Notes: generated from the sequence alone by a model not told the origin. A stretch of 64,000 nt of DNA from Salibaculum halophilum (GCF_002094885.1 NZ_MSIT01000007.1:62001-126000), one strand, 5' to 3'; numbered from the stretch's first letter, positions 25,731 through 35,854 are shown. A program made the numbers and translations.

Positions 25731-25937
25731 ATGGAACAGGCCAGGACCCTCCCCCGATTGAGCGCGACGGCGCAACAGGCGTTGCAGGACGCGGCCGTCG
25801 AAGACGGTATCGCCGTGTCGGACCTGATCGAGCACGCCCTTGAACGCGAATTGCAGCGGCGCGCGCGGCGCCGGACCCTGATTGCCCGGCACCGGCGTCG
25901 CGCCGTCTTGCCGCCGCTTCAGGCGCGCCTCGGCTGA
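25731..25937 (+). CDS. Small basic protein, possible ribbon-helix-helix
   Basis: A 68-residue frame that fills the gap between rlmN and the LOG gene. The first 45 residues (LPRLSATAQQALQDAAVEDG followed by IAVSDLIEHALERELQRR) look like an N-terminal strand and two helices of the Arc/CopG type; the tail is very arginine-rich. The ribosome-binding site is weak. It may be a small DNA-binding protein, but it is not recognised and could be spurious. Confidence 0.45.
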   Translation: MEQARTLPRLSATAQQALQDAAVEDGIAVSDLIEHALERELQRRARRRTLIARHRRRAVLPPLQARLG

Positions 25938-25965
25938 CGCGGCGATCACGGCCGAGGTGCCCGGG

Positions 25966-26814
25966 TCAGCGGCTCGGGATGGTCTCGCGTTTTTCGCCCG
26001 CCCCGTCCCAGGTTTCCAGGTAGGCCGCCGCCTCTTCGGCCGTCTCGACGTAACGGAACAGGTCCAGATCCTCGTCCGAAATCGTTCCCGCCTCGGCCAG
26101 GGCATCCCAGTTGATGATCCTCTCCCAGAAATGCCGCCCGAACAGAAGGAAGGGGATCTTTTCCATCCGGCCGGTCTGGATCAGGGTCAGGGTCTCGAAC
26201 ATCTCGTCCATGGTGCCGAAGCCCCCCGGAAAGATGCACAGCGCCCGCGCGCGCATCAGGAAATGCATCTTGCGGATCGCGAAATAGTGGAAGTTGAAGC
26301 ACAGCTCCGGCGTGACATAGTCGTTGGGCGCCTGTTCGTGCGGCAAAACGATGTTCAGCCCGATGCTGACCCCGCCCGCGTCGGCTGCGCCGCGGTTGCC
26401 GGCCTCCATCACGCCGGGGCCGCCGCCGGTGACGATGACGTTCTCAAGCCCGCCGTTGGCGACAGACTGCTCCGTCATCAGGCGCGCGAAGGTCCGCGCC
26501 TCGTCATAGTATTTCGACAGATCGGCAAGCGTTTCGGTCCGCGCGCTGGCCTTGTGCGCGGGTTCGGGGATGCGCGCGCCGCCGAACAGTACGATGGTGG
26601 AATTGACCCCGGCCTCGTTCATCTTCAGATCGGGCTTGAGCAATTCGAGCTGCAGCCGCACCGGCCGAAGCTCGTCGCGGCACATGAAATCGTTGTCGGT
26701 GAAGGCCAGCCGATAGGCCGAGGATCGCGTCTGCGGCGTGTCGGGGACCTCCTCGGCCACCTGCCGATCCTCGCCCGAATAGCGGAACGGGTGGTGGCGG
26801 TGGTCGTCGGTCAT
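25966..26814 (-). CDS. LOG family (TIGR00730) nucleotide phosphoribohydrolase
   Basis: A 282-residue Rossmann-fold protein with the diagnostic [15 protein letters not shown] motif and [14 protein letters not shown]. Family members release the base from nucleoside 5'-monophosphates (cytokinin-type LOG activity) and are often annotated as lysine decarboxylases in error. The N-terminal about 60 residues extend beyond the minimal LOG domain, as in many alphaproteobacterial homologues. It is divergent from dapD. Confidence 0.88.
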   Translation of the reverse strand: MTDDHRHHPFRYSGEDRQVAEEVPDTPQTRSSAYRLAFTDNDFMCRDELRPVRLQLELLKPDLKMNEAGVNSTIVLFGGARIPEPAHKASARTETLADLSKYYDEARTFARLMTEQSVANGGLENVIVTGGGPGVMEAGNRGAADAGGVSIGLNIVLPHEQAPNDYVTPELCFNFHYFAIRKMHFLMRARALCIFPGGFGTMDEMFETLTLIQTGRMEKIPFLLFGRHFWERIINWDALAEAGTISDEDLDLFRYVETAEEAAAYLETWDGAGEKRETIPSR

Positions 26815-26957
26815 GGCGTGGCTCCTCGGGGTTGGTCCGGTCGGTGATGGCAGGCCTCACGCCCTTTGTCCAATGCCCGCCGGTCACGGGGCGATTGCCC
26901 AAGCCGCCGGCACAGGCTATTGCGCGGGAAACCGCAAAGCCCATCGGAGAATGCCCC

Positions 26958-27785
26958 ATGTCCAACGCCCAGCTTGAAACCGCCATCGAGGCTGCCTGGG
27001 AGACCCGCGACCAGATCACGCCGGCCACCGGCGGCGAAACCCGCGAGGCGATCGAGGAGACGCTGACCGCGCTGGACAGCGGCGCGCTGCGCGTCGCCGA
27101 GCGGGGCGAGGACGGCACCTGGCACGTCAACCAGTGGGCCAAGAAGGCGGTGCTGCTCGGGTTCCGCATCAAGGACATGGAACACCAGGGCGGCGGCCCG
27201 CAGGGTGGCGGCTGGTGGGACAAGGTCGACAGCAAGTTCGCCGGCTGGGGCGAGAACGCTTGGCGCGCCGCGGGCTTTCGCGCCGTGCCCAACTGCGTGG
27301 TGCGCCGCTCGGCCCATATCGCGCCGGGCGTGGTGCTGATGCCGTCCTTCGTGAACCTCGGCGCCTATGTCGACGAGGGCACGATGGTCGATACCTGGGC
27401 GACCGTGGGCAGCTGCGCCCAGATCGGCAAGAACGTGCACCTGTCGGGGGGCGTCGGCATCGGCGGGGTGCTCGAGCCGCTGCAGGCCGACCCGACCATC
27501 ATCGAGGATGGCTGCTTCATCGGTGCGCGCTCCGAGGTGGTCGAGGGCTGCATCGTGCGCGAAGGCTCGGTCCTCGGGATGGGCGTGTTCATCGGCAAGT
27601 CCACCAAGATCGTCGACCGCGAAACCGGCGAGGTCTTCATGGGCGAGGTGCCGCCCTATTCCGTGGTGGTCTCCGGCTCCATGCCGACAAAGAACAACCT
27701 CAACCTCTACTGCGCCGTGATCGTGAAACGGGTGGACGCGCAGACCCGGTCCAAGACCGGCATCAACGAGTTGCTGCGCGATTGA
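26958..27785 (+). CDS. dapD: 2,3,4,5-tetrahydropyridine-2,6-dicarboxylate N-succinyltransferase
   Basis: A 275-residue left-handed beta-helix acyltransferase of lysine/diaminopimelate synthesis. Hexapeptide repeats run through about residues 105-215 ([20 protein letters not shown], then [20 protein letters not shown]). Length is exactly that of the family. ATG 26958 follows GGAGA. It overlaps the next small membrane gene by one base; dapE follows about 3.6 kb downstream after two inserted Hint genes. Confidence 0.96.
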   Translation: MSNAQLETAIEAAWETRDQITPATGGETREAIEETLTALDSGALRVAERGEDGTWHVNQWAKKAVLLGFRIKDMEHQGGGPQGGGWWDKVDSKFAGWGENAWRAAGFRAVPNCVVRRSAHIAPGVVLMPSFVNLGAYVDEGTMVDTWATVGSCAQIGKNVHLSGGVGIGGVLEPLQADPTIIEDGCFIGARSEVVEGCIVREGSVLGMGVFIGKSTKIVDRETGEVFMGEVPPYSVVVSGSMPTKNNLNLYCAVIVKRVDAQTRSKTGINELLRD

Positions 27786-28072
27786 TGCTGGTCAGCCGCA
27801 CCCTGGCGAAGCGCCGTATCGCGGCCGGGATCCGGCCCGGATGGCTGGCGGCCTGGGGGCCGGTGGCGCTGGACGCGGCCTGCCTCGTAGCGGTCTTCGT
27901 CCTCGCCTTCGGCCCGTTCCGCGGGCTGATCGCGGCGCTGGAGATGCCGCGCGGGGCGGTGATCGCGGCGCTGGTGGCGCTGGGGTTCATCCCCATGCAG
28001 GGGGTGCTGATCGTCTCGTCGCTCTGGGCGGCGCGGTCGCGCTGGCACGACAGGGAGGCCGAGCATGGCTGA
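27785..28072 (+). CDS. Small two-helix membrane protein
   Basis: A 95-residue protein starting in the dapD stop codon (TGATG overlap) and ending in an eight-base overlap with the next gene. It has hydrophobic segments at about residues 27-45 and 58-79, a basic N-terminus (RTLAKRRIAAGIRPG) and a charged C-terminus. Not recognised. Co-transcription with dapD seems certain from the overlaps; no function is suggested beyond that. Confidence 0.65.
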   Translation: MLVSRTLAKRRIAAGIRPGWLAAWGPVALDAACLVAVFVLAFGPFRGLIAALEMPRGAVIAALVALGFIPMQGVLIVSSLWAARSRWHDREAEHG

Positions 28073-28406
28073 CAAGACACCGCGCAAGCAGCAGGTCTAC
28101 ACCCTTCTGGTCGAGGTCGGGCGCTGCGCGGGCGACGGCCTGCCCAAGGGCAGCACCGGCGCGGCCCTGATGTGCTATGCGGGCGGCGTGGACGAGGCCG
28201 AGGCGGTGCGCGAAACCGTGGCGATCCTCAAGCAGGCGGACCTCGCGCCCCTCGATGTGACAGGTCACGGCACCCGCGCCGAGCGCGAGGCCGAAGGCCA
28301 CGAGATCGAGGCCGACGAGGCCGAGTTGATGCAGCGCGCGCTGGACGAGAACAGCGTGGTCGTGGCCCAGGTCACCCCCTTCTTCGGTGACGCGGATCAG
28401 CCGTAG
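28065..28406 (+). CDS. Conserved-type cytosolic protein of unknown function
   Basis: A 113-residue soluble, acidic protein (KQQVYTLLVEVGRCAGDGLP, then YAGGVDEAEAVRETVAILKQ). It overlaps the small membrane gene by eight bases and the convergent Hint gene by ten. Predicted alternation of strands and helices looks well folded, but I do not recognise a family. Third gene of the dapD operon. Confidence 0.65.
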   Translation: MADKTPRKQQVYTLLVEVGRCAGDGLPKGSTGAALMCYAGGVDEAEAVRETVAILKQADLAPLDVTGHGTRAEREAEGHEIEADEAELMQRALDENSVVVAQVTPFFGDADQP

Positions 28407-29494
28407 CGCGGTTCCTTCAGCGACAGCGCCTCGTAGGCCCGAAGCACGGGTGTTACGCCGCCGGTCCTGTCCGGCCAGTCCGCGCGTGGCAGGTCGGCGA
28501 GAACCGAATTGTTCACCAGCCACGGGGCGCTGAACAGCGGCTGGGCGTCGAAGCTCTCGACCGCGGCGCCATTGGCCAGGATCGCGGCGGGCGTGTCCAG
28601 CAAGACCTGCCCGTAGGTGACGACTGGCGCCGCCGGCGACGCGGGCGCCACACTATGGCGGTCGGCCAGGTGGCGCACCGGCGTGCTCACGCGTTCCTGC
28701 CCGAACAGGTATTCGACCTCGCTGCCCGACAGGAGGAGCCGTTGGTCCGGTGCCAGCTGCATGTCCGCGGTCAGGCCGTGGTACGGGGCCCGCAACCGCA
28801 GCGGTGCCTGTGTCCCGACAGCGGGCAGGGTGACCGAGCCGGCCCAGCGCACGCAGCGCGGCACGCCGTCGGTGTCGAGAACCCGGTCACCGGCCCGCAG
28901 CGCACCCAACGGGCGGTCGCCATCGGGGGTGGCGATCAGCGCCGCGGTGTCGAGCCCGGGCATGGGGCCGATCGGACAGGTGCCACGGCCCAATGCGACA
29001 TGGCGCACCCCGTCGGCCAGACGGCATGCCGTGGCCTCTCGGGTCATGCGCCGCAAGTCGCGCAGCGTCATCGGAAAGGGGCCGGGGACCGGCACCTGCC
29101 ACAGCTCTCGGGTCTCGGGCACATAGGCGGCGAGCACCCCGCGTCGCGCCGGGGCGTCCCAGGTGTAAGTCAGGATGATCCGGTCCGTCCGACCGGCCAG
29201 CCGCGTGTGCAACGCCGTCGAAAGGTGGCGCGGGCCCTGTCGCATCAGCAGGTGAAACGTCCCCTCTGGGTCCTGCACCAGCGACAGGTTGGCCGGCCAG
29301 GGATCGAGCACCGAATACCGAACCAGGTTGATCGGGCGGTCCGCGGGCGTCAGGGCCACCTCGGCCAGAACGGTGCCGCGGGTGACCAGGCTGGCCTCGG
29401 CGGGTGGCAGCGCCCTGTCGCGACCATGCAGCCCGCCGGGGCAGAAGGCCGCATCGTGGCGGTGCCTGAGCCCCAGCCAGCGCATCGCCGTCAC
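28397..29494 (-). CDS. Hint-domain protein with degenerate Hint motif
   Basis: A 365-residue protein. The C-terminal half carries a Hedgehog/intein (Hint) domain: ALIATPDGDRPLGALRAGDR, then RCVRWAGSVTLP, LAPDQRLLLSG. The catalytic Cys normally found about seven residues before the IATPDG motif is replaced (GLDTAALIATP), so self-cleavage is doubtful. The N-terminal half (residues 25-165) is a beta-rich domain of unknown function. GTG 29494 overlaps the stop of the upstream Hint gene as GTGA, so both are one operon. No signal peptide is evident. It is inserted against the direction of the dap genes. Confidence 0.72.
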   Translation of the reverse strand: MTAMRWLGLRHRHDAAFCPGGLHGRDRALPPAEASLVTRGTVLAEVALTPADRPINLVRYSVLDPWPANLSLVQDPEGTFHLLMRQGPRHLSTALHTRLAGRTDRIILTYTWDAPARRGVLAAYVPETRELWQVPVPGPFPMTLRDLRRMTREATACRLADGVRHVALGRGTCPIGPMPGLDTAALIATPDGDRPLGALRAGDRVLDTDGVPRCVRWAGSVTLPAVGTQAPLRLRAPYHGLTADMQLAPDQRLLLSGSEVEYLFGQERVSTPVRHLADRHSVAPASPAAPVVTYGQVLLDTPAAILANGAAVESFDAQPLFSAPWLVNNSVLADLPRADWPDRTGGVTPVLRAYEALSLKEPRYG

Positions 29495-31080
29495 GCCACC
29501 TGCCGCAGCAGGACCGAGGCCTCGCGCGTGTTCAGAATGGGGCGCGCGGCCGGTCCGTAACCCGGCCCCGGCGCGGACACGGCAAGGTCGGGAAAGAGGG
29601 TCGTCAGTTCCCGGGCGATGCCGGTCTCGGCCTGTGACAATATATGCGGACCGGGCAGGAAGCTCTCGGTCGCCAGCCCTTCGGCCCAGATGATCTGGTG
29701 GCTGTCGAAGAGCAGGTGCAGATAGGTCACAAGACCCCCCTCGACCCGGCGAATGCTGCCGTCGTTGACCAGGTCCTTGGCCTTGACCAGAACCTCGGGG
29801 GCCTCGAACATCAGCTCGGCGTAGGCGTCGCGCAGCAGAACCCGGTGCTGCGGCGACAGCATGAGCGCGCCGTGATCGCCCAATGCCCCGGGCCGGAAGG
29901 CGATCGGGGCCATCGAGCCAATGGCGGCGACGCTCCGCCGGCCGATCCAGCGGATCGGCTGCGGCGCGCCGTCCTGGGTCAGCACAAGGTCGCCGACGAC
30001 GAGGGTTTCGATGGCCTTCGGTCCCTCGGGTGTGGCGATCATGGTGCCGGCGACGAAGCAGGGAATGGTCTCGGCGGTGACGAAGCCGGTGTCGGTTTCC
30101 AGCACCGTGCCGCTGCCGTCCGTGGCCTCGGCCTGGTAAGTGAAGCTGACGGTGTCATTGTCGGTGCCGGTCTCCAGGTCGATCGTCCCATCGGTGTTCA
30201 GCGTCACGACTTGCCCGGTTGCGAGGGCCACGCTGTCGCCGGCCGAGACCGAAACGCCGTTGATATGGGTGACGGCCAGCGAGCCGCCGGTGGCATTGTC
30301 GTCATTGGCCAGCAGATCGACCGTCTTGGTCGTGCCCTCCTGCAGGGTGATCGAGTCGTCCTGCGCGACGAGGTCCGTCTGCACGCTGCCCCCCGCGATC
30401 AGCAGGCTGGAGTCATACGCGCTGTCGGTGACATCGGCGACGCCGACCTTGATCGAATTCACCTCGCCGGCGTTGACCGGCATGGTCAGCGCCATGGTGA
30501 CGGTGAAGCCGTCCATCTCGGTGTTGTAGGCGCTGTCGGTGTTGTCGGTGAAAAGGTTCTGGTTGTCCGACTGGTTGACCTCTCCGACGGAGGTGGCGGT
30601 GTTGGTCACCGACAGCGGGACATGCTGGCCGTTGACCCAGACCCCGACCATGTCGTTGTAGACCGAGTTGGAATACTCCGGGTATTCGTCCGAGGCGAAG
30701 ACGAACTGCATCGTCATGGTGTCGCCCTCGGGGACGAAGTCCACCTCGAGGAACGAGGCATCGTAGGTGCTTGTTCCCGCGACGGCGTTGAAATCCGAAT
30801 CGTTGTTCGGGCCGCCGGTGTTGTAGGATGTCGAGCTGGACTGGTTCGCGGACCCGTTGCTGTTGGTGAACCAGCTGGCCGGACCGGTTGAAAGGATGAC
30901 GCCTGTGTCGCCCGGCGTGACCCCGGGCGCGGTGCTGTCTCCGCCCGAATAAACGGCCGACGCATACCAGGACCCGCTGTAACTGGCGGCCTTGATATCA
31001 ACGCTGTCGCCAAAGATGGTCTGCGCCATCTGCGTCGCGGATGCCGTGGTGTTGTAGTTGAGCTCGGACGCTGCAACCAT
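29491..31080 (-). CDS. Choice-of-anchor-L and Hint-domain surface protein
   Basis: A 529-residue protein. The N-terminal about 220 residues are a choice-of-anchor-L domain (FLEVDFVPEGDTMTMQFVFA, SDEYPEY), rich in Ser, Thr, Asn and Asp. Then follows an Ig/cadherin-like repeat (VAQDDSITLQEGTTKTVDLL). The C-terminal Hint domain has its Cys (IPCFVAGTMIATPEGPKAIE) and LSPQHRVLL. Such proteins are thought to be exported and to process or anchor themselves; no N-terminal signal peptide is visible, so secretion may use another route. ATG 31080 has AAGGGG six bases upstream. It is coupled to the degenerate Hint gene. Confidence 0.82.
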   Translation of the reverse strand: MVAASELNYNTTASATQMAQTIFGDSVDIKAASYSGSWYASAVYSGGDSTAPGVTPGDTGVILSTGPASWFTNSNGSANQSSSTSYNTGGPNNDSDFNAVAGTSTYDASFLEVDFVPEGDTMTMQFVFASDEYPEYSNSVYNDMVGVWVNGQHVPLSVTNTATSVGEVNQSDNQNLFTDNTDSAYNTEMDGFTVTMALTMPVNAGEVNSIKVGVADVTDSAYDSSLLIAGGSVQTDLVAQDDSITLQEGTTKTVDLLANDDNATGGSLAVTHINGVSVSAGDSVALATGQVVTLNTDGTIDLETGTDNDTVSFTYQAEATDGSGTVLETDTGFVTAETIPCFVAGTMIATPEGPKAIETLVVGDLVLTQDGAPQPIRWIGRRSVAAIGSMAPIAFRPGALGDHGALMLSPQHRVLLRDAYAELMFEAPEVLVKAKDLVNDGSIRRVEGGLVTYLHLLFDSHQIIWAEGLATESFLPGPHILSQAETGIARELTTLFPDLAVSAPGPGYGPAARPILNTREASVLLRQVA

Positions 31081-31345
31081 GTACTGCCCCTTGCCTCGGC
31101 CGGGACAGGTCAACCTGACCGCGTCGGCAAAACCCACCCAGATGTGGTGGTGCCGCGCTGTGAATGCCCCTTATCTGGGGCTGCTCGATCGTTGACCTGC
31201 CTCAGGTCTTTGTTATTGCTATTATACTATGTGGAAGGCGCGAAAAATTTGAGACAAAATGGGGCGTTAGGTGCAGGATGGCACCCGGATTGTAGCACGG
31301 TGGCCACAGGCGCGGCGACCCGTCGAGACCAGGGAAAGGCAGGCC

Positions 31346-32488
31346 ATGACCATTGACGCGGTAGACCTGACCGCGGATCTGATCCGCTGCCCGACAGTCA
31401 CCCCCGCGGAGGCCGGGGCGCTCGTGCTGCTCGACGACCTGCTGTCGGCGGCCGGGTTCGAGACGGTTCGGGTGGACCGGAACGGCGTGCCCAACCTATT
31501 TGCGCGCTGGGGGCCGAAGGGTGCGGCGCGGACTTTCGGCTTCAACGGCCACACCGATGTGGTGCCGGTCGGCGACATCGCGCAGTGGAGTGTCGATCCC
31601 TTCGGTGCCGAGCAGCACGCGGGCCTCCTCTACGGGCGCGGGGCGACGGACATGAAATCCGCCGTGGCCGCCTTTGCCGCCGCCGCCGTGGACCTCGTGA
31701 CCGAGACGCCGCCCGACGGTGCCGTGATCCTGGCGATCACCGGCGACGAAGAAGGCCCGGGGGTGGACGGCACCCGGGCGCTGCTGGACTGGATGGCGCA
31801 TCAGGACGAGCGCATGGACGTCTGCCTGGTGGGCGAGCCGACCTGCCCCGAGACGCTGGGCGACATGATCAAGATCGGGCGGCGCGGGTCGATGAGCGCC
31901 TGGATCACCGTGACCGGAAAACAGGGTCACGCGGCCTATCCGCACCGCGCCCGCAACCCGCTGCCCGCCATGGCCCGTTTGATGGACCGGCTGGCCGGGT
32001 GGGAGCTGGACCAGGGCACGGCGCATTTCGACCCCTCGACCCTCGCCGTGGTGTCAATCGAGACGGGCAACGCCGCGACTAATGTCATCCCGGGCAGGTG
32101 CCGCGGGATCATCAACATCCGGTTCAACGACCTGCACAGCGGCGCGGGCCTGAGCGACTGGCTGCGGGCCGAGGCGGCGGCCGTGGCCGACACTTTCGGC
32201 GTGGAGATCGAGTTCGACATCAAGGTCTCGGGCGAGAGTTTCCTGACCCCCCCGGGGGAGCTGTCGACGCTTGTCAGCCGCGCCGTGACGGCCGAGACGG
32301 GCCGTTTGCCCGAGCTGTCGACCACCGGAGGCACTTCCGATGCGCGCTTCGTCAAGGACCACTGCCCGGTGGTGGAGTTCGGTCTGGTCGGCAAGACCAT
32401 GCACCAGGTGGACGAATGCGTGCCCGTGGACGAAATCGCGCGGCTCAAGGCGATCTACGCCCGCATCCTGCGCGACTATTTCCGGTGA
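31346..32488 (+). CDS. dapE: Succinyl-diaminopimelate desuccinylase
   Basis: A 380-residue M20 dizinc peptidase-family enzyme of lysine synthesis. The metal and catalytic residues lie in [37 protein letters not shown] and the final [11 protein letters not shown] 31346 is chosen because homology ([17 protein letters not shown]) begins there; an upstream in-frame stretch is not family-like. Divergent from the Hint operon across 265 bases that are AT-rich around 31200-31262 and include a minus-strand TATAAT at 31226-31221. Confidence 0.95.
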   Translation: MTIDAVDLTADLIRCPTVTPAEAGALVLLDDLLSAAGFETVRVDRNGVPNLFARWGPKGAARTFGFNGHTDVVPVGDIAQWSVDPFGAEQHAGLLYGRGATDMKSAVAAFAAAAVDLVTETPPDGAVILAITGDEEGPGVDGTRALLDWMAHQDERMDVCLVGEPTCPETLGDMIKIGRRGSMSAWITVTGKQGHAAYPHRARNPLPAMARLMDRLAGWELDQGTAHFDPSTLAVVSIETGNAATNVIPGRCRGIINIRFNDLHSGAGLSDWLRAEAAAVADTFGVEIEFDIKVSGESFLTPPGELSTLVSRAVTAETGRLPELSTTGGTSDARFVKDHCPVVEFGLVGKTMHQVDECVPVDEIARLKAIYARILRDYFR

Positions 32489-32536
32489 TCGCCATCAAAA
32501 AAGGAGTGGCTGCGCCACGCATGTCATGTTCGGCAA

Positions 32537-32557
32537 TGAGGGGGCGCTGCCCCCTCA
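32537..32557. terminator. G/C-run hairpin after dapE, repeat-like
   Basis: An uninterrupted inverted repeat, TGAGGGGG-CGCT-/GCCCCCTCA-type, lies 48 bases after dapE and is followed by ACTCCCCCGGGATATTTCC. I recall this combination of a G/C-run hairpin and CCCCCGGGATATTT tail recurring in intergenic regions of Rhodobacteraceae genomes; only one copy was seen here. Likely a transcription terminator for dapE. Confidence 0.5.
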
Positions 32558-32634
32558 AACTCCCCCGGGATATTTCCGGCCAGAAGATGACACTGGGTCT
32601 GCCGTGGCCCGCGGCGACGTGTTAGGCCCCGGTC

Positions 32635-34899
32635 ATGGCACCTATTCCGACCAAGAAAGAGATCCGCGACTGGATCTCGGAGAATCCCGCCCAGGGGTCG
32701 AAACGCGAGATCGCGAAAGCCTTCGGCATCAAGGGGGCCGACCGGATCGACCTCAAGCGCATCCTGAAGGAACTGGAAGACGAGGGCGTGCTGCGCAAGC
32801 GGCGCAAGAGTTATCGCGACCCCGAGAAGCTGCCGCCGGTCGGTGTCCTGCAGGTGCTGGGTCCGGATGCGGACGGCGACCTGTCCGCGCGGCCCATGGA
32901 ATGGAGCGGCGACGGGCCCGAGCCGCGCGTCCTGCTGGTGCCGCGCGACAGTGACCCGGCGCTGGGCGAGGGCGATCGCATCCTGGCCCGGCTGACCGAG
33001 GAACGTGGCGCCGAGCATGCCTATTCCGCGCGGCTGATCCGGCGGATCGGGACCAATCCCCTACGCATCCTCGGAGTTTTCCGGGCCCGCAGCGAGGGCG
33101 GCCGGATCGAGCCCGTGCAAAAGGGCAGCGACAAGGCATGGCAGGTGCCCGAGGGCCTGTCGGGCGGGGCGAAGGACGGCGAGCTGGTCGAGGCGGAACA
33201 GGCCGGGCCTAAGGGCCGCATGGGCCTGCCAAGGGCGCGGGTGATCTCGCGGCTGGGCGACCCAGGTGCGCCGCGCGCGGTCAGCCTGATCGCGATCCAT
33301 CATCACGGCATCCCGGACCGGTTTCCCGACGATGTGATCAATGAGGCGGACAGGCAGACACCGGCCGGGCTGCAGGGCCGGGCAGACCTGCGCGATCTGC
33401 CCCTGATCACCATCGACCCGGGCGATGCGCGTGACCATGACGACGCCTGCTGTGCCATTCCCGATAGTGACCCGGACAACCCGGGCGGGCATCTTTTGTG
33501 GGTCGCCATCGCGGATGTGGCGCATCACGTCCGGCCCGGTTCGGCGCTGGATCGCGAGGCGCGCAAGCGCGGCAATTCCACCTATTTCCCCGATCGTGTG
33601 GTGCCGATGCTGCCCGACCGTTTGTCGGGCGATCTGTGTTCGCTGCACGAGGGTGTACCGCGGGCCTGTATCGCGGTGGAAATGAAGCTCGACGCGCGGG
33701 GGCGGAAACTGTCGCACCGCTTCGTCCGCGGGTTGATGCGATCGCCCGCGTCGCTGACCTACGACGAGGTGCAGGCGGGCATGGACGGGGACCCGAATGA
33801 CAAGGTGGCCCCGCTGATGGATCAGGTGATCCGGCCGCTGTTCGCCTGCTACGACAGCCTGGTGAAGGCGCGGGCGGACCGTCAGCCGCTGGACCTGGAC
33901 CTGCCCGAGCGCCGGATCGAGCTGGACGAGGCCGGCAAGGTGGCGCAGGTCGCCTTCAAGGACCGGCTGGATGCGCATCGCATGATCGAGGAATTCATGG
34001 TGCTGGCCAACGTGGCCGCCGCCGAGACCCTGACCGCCAGGCGCCAGCCGCTCTTGTTCCGGGTGCACGAGGAACCCAGCCCGGAAAAGCTGGACGCCCT
34101 GCGCGAGGTCGCGGGCGCCAGCGGGTTGACGCTGGCCAAGGGGCAGGTGCTCAAGACGGCGCATCTCAACCGGTTGCTGGAGCAGGCCGCCGAGACCGAA
34201 ACCAGCGATCTGATCAACATGGCGACGCTGCGGTCGATGACGCAGGCCTACTACAATCCCGAGAATTTCGGGCACTTCGGGCTGGCGCTGTCGGCCTATG
34301 CGCATTTTACCTCGCCGATCCGACGCTATGCCGATCTTATCGTGCACCGGGCGCTGATCACGGCGCATGGCTGGGGCGACGACGGGCTGAGCCCGCGGGA
34401 TGTCGAGGAGCTGGACAGCACGTCGGAGCATATCAGCGACACCGAGCGCCGTTCGATGATGGCAGAGCGGGACACGACCGATCGCTATCTCGCGTCCTAC
34501 CTCAATGACAGGGTCGGGTCGGAGTTCACCGGCCGGATCAGCGGTGTGGCGCGCTTCGGGGTCTTCGTGAAGCTGGACGAGACCGGCGCCGACGCCATGA
34601 TCCCGATGCGCAACCTCGGGGCCGAGTATTTCCACCATGACGCGGAAAGCCAGACCCTGATGGGGGCGGATACTGGCCAGATCATCGGCCTAGGGCAGCG
34701 CGTGGTGGTCAAGCTGACCGAGGCGGCGCCGGTCACCGGCGGACTGATCGTCGAACTTGTCTCGCTCGAGGGTAATACGGTGCGGCAGGGCCCGAAATCG
34801 GCACGGGGCAAGCCGCCGCGCCGCAAGAAGGCACAGGCGCGCAGGAAGTCCGACAAGACCGCGCGAAAAATCAAGCGCACCCGGCAGACTCGGGGTTAG
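32635..34899 (+). CDS. rnr: Ribonuclease R
   Basis: A 754-residue 3'-to-5' exoribonuclease of the RNB family. An N-terminal winged-helix/cold-shock region is followed by the RNB catalytic core with LITIDPGDARDHDDACCAI (metal-binding aspartates), LRSMTQAYYNPENFGHFGLA and FTSPIRRYADL, then an S1 domain (about residues 635-715) and a lysine/arginine-rich tail. It degrades structured RNA, including in rRNA quality control. The stop overlaps the convergent next gene by four bases. Confidence 0.95.
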   Translation: MAPIPTKKEIRDWISENPAQGSKREIAKAFGIKGADRIDLKRILKELEDEGVLRKRRKSYRDPEKLPPVGVLQVLGPDADGDLSARPMEWSGDGPEPRVLLVPRDSDPALGEGDRILARLTEERGAEHAYSARLIRRIGTNPLRILGVFRARSEGGRIEPVQKGSDKAWQVPEGLSGGAKDGELVEAEQAGPKGRMGLPRARVISRLGDPGAPRAVSLIAIHHHGIPDRFPDDVINEADRQTPAGLQGRADLRDLPLITIDPGDARDHDDACCAIPDSDPDNPGGHLLWVAIADVAHHVRPGSALDREARKRGNSTYFPDRVVPMLPDRLSGDLCSLHEGVPRACIAVEMKLDARGRKLSHRFVRGLMRSPASLTYDEVQAGMDGDPNDKVAPLMDQVIRPLFACYDSLVKARADRQPLDLDLPERRIELDEAGKVAQVAFKDRLDAHRMIEEFMVLANVAAAETLTARRQPLLFRVHEEPSPEKLDALREVAGASGLTLAKGQVLKTAHLNRLLEQAAETETSDLINMATLRSMTQAYYNPENFGHFGLALSAYAHFTSPIRRYADLIVHRALITAHGWGDDGLSPRDVEELDSTSEHISDTERRSMMAERDTTDRYLASYLNDRVGSEFTGRISGVARFGVFVKLDETGADAMIPMRNLGAEYFHHDAESQTLMGADTGQIIGLGQRVVVKLTEAAPVTGGLIVELVSLEGNTVRQGPKSARGKPPRRKKAQARRKSDKTARKIKRTRQTRG

Positions 34900-35372
34900 T
34901 CCGGGGCGCAGGGGCCGCCGGCCATGCAGGTCTCGACCGTCTCGATCACGGTCCGGTCCGGGTCGACGAAGACCCGGCTGTCACACGGGCCGATGGTGAT
35001 CCTCAGGCCATCCGTCCCGTGCCGGGCAAAGGCCAGAAGGCGGGTGCCGGGATCGAGGGTGCCGCACCAGTCACCCGCGCAGGAGAATGCGAGGCGGACC
35101 TCGCGGTCGGATGTCGGTGCAAAGCCGCCACGCCCCAGCGCCTGGCCCGAGAAACGGGCGCTGCGCGTTTGCTCGTCGGCGTTCGGGGCAAAGGCCCCGC
35201 GGGGCCTGTCGAGCGGCGTGAAGTCGAGGGTGCCCAGCAGAACCGAAAAGACCGCCTCGTCTGCCCCGGCGCGCTGGAAAGTCCGGGCCGGGTCGGCCGG
35301 CATGCAGGACAGGGCCAAGGCCGGGCCGCCTGCCATGATGGCCAGAAGCGCGGCTGGCAGCCACCGGGTCAT
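34896..35372 (-). CDS. Secreted cysteine-containing protein of unknown function
   Basis: A 158-residue protein with a signal peptide (cleavage likely after ALALS, just before a Cys). Six further cysteines in CAGDWC, GPC, TC and GPC contexts suggest disulfides; the layout vaguely resembles TIMP/netrin-like OB folds, but I do not claim it. The start overlaps the rppH stop as ATGA. It may be co-transcribed with rppH and ctpA, a group linked to envelope and RNA turnover. Confidence 0.6.
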   Translation of the reverse strand: MTRWLPAALLAIMAGGPALALSCMPADPARTFQRAGADEAVFSVLLGTLDFTPLDRPRGAFAPNADEQTRSARFSGQALGRGGFAPTSDREVRLAFSCAGDWCGTLDPGTRLLAFARHGTDGLRITIGPCDSRVFVDPDRTVIETVETCMAGGPCAPD

Positions 35373-35851
35373 AGGCGGTCCCCGAATTCATCGAGGACGC
35401 GGGCGTAGACCTCGCGCTTGAAGGCCACGATGTTGTTCAGAAGGTCGCCGGGATCAGACCATGTCCAGCGCGAGAATTCCGGCTCGGCGGTCTCGATCCG
35501 CACTTGGTCGTCACGGCCCTCGAACCGCATCAGGAACCATTTCTGTTCCTGCCCGCGATAGCGCCCGCCCCAGCGTTTCGGCACGACCTCGGGTGGAAGA
35601 TCATAAGGAATCCACCCCGCTGTTTCGGCCTCGACGCTCACGAGGTCGGGGGTCACGCCGGTTTCCTCCTCCAGTTCGCGCAGGGCGGCGGCGCGCGGGT
35701 CCTCGCCCGGGTCGACGCCGCCCTGGGGCATCTGCCAGGCCGGTTCGGGCCAGTCGATGCGCTGGCCGACGAAGACCCGGCCCGCGGCGTTGACCAGCAT
35801 GACGCCGACGCAGGGGCGATAGGGCAGGGCGGCAATCTGCTCGGGCGTCAC
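35369..35851 (-). CDS. rppH: RNA pyrophosphohydrolase
   Basis: A 160-residue Nudix hydrolase that removes pyrophosphate from 5'-triphosphorylated RNA and so starts mRNA decay. The Nudix box [22 protein letters not shown] is complete, preceded by WQMPQ. The start is GTG 35851 ([16 protein letters not shown]), three bases after the ctpA stop. It overlaps the following secreted-protein gene by four bases. Confidence 0.93.
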   Translation of the reverse strand: MTPEQIAALPYRPCVGVMLVNAAGRVFVGQRIDWPEPAWQMPQGGVDPGEDPRAAALRELEEETGVTPDLVSVEAETAGWIPYDLPPEVVPKRWGGRYRGQEQKWFLMRFEGRDDQVRIETAEPEFSRWTWSDPGDLLNNIVAFKREVYARVLDEFGDRL

Positions 35852-35854
35852 GCT

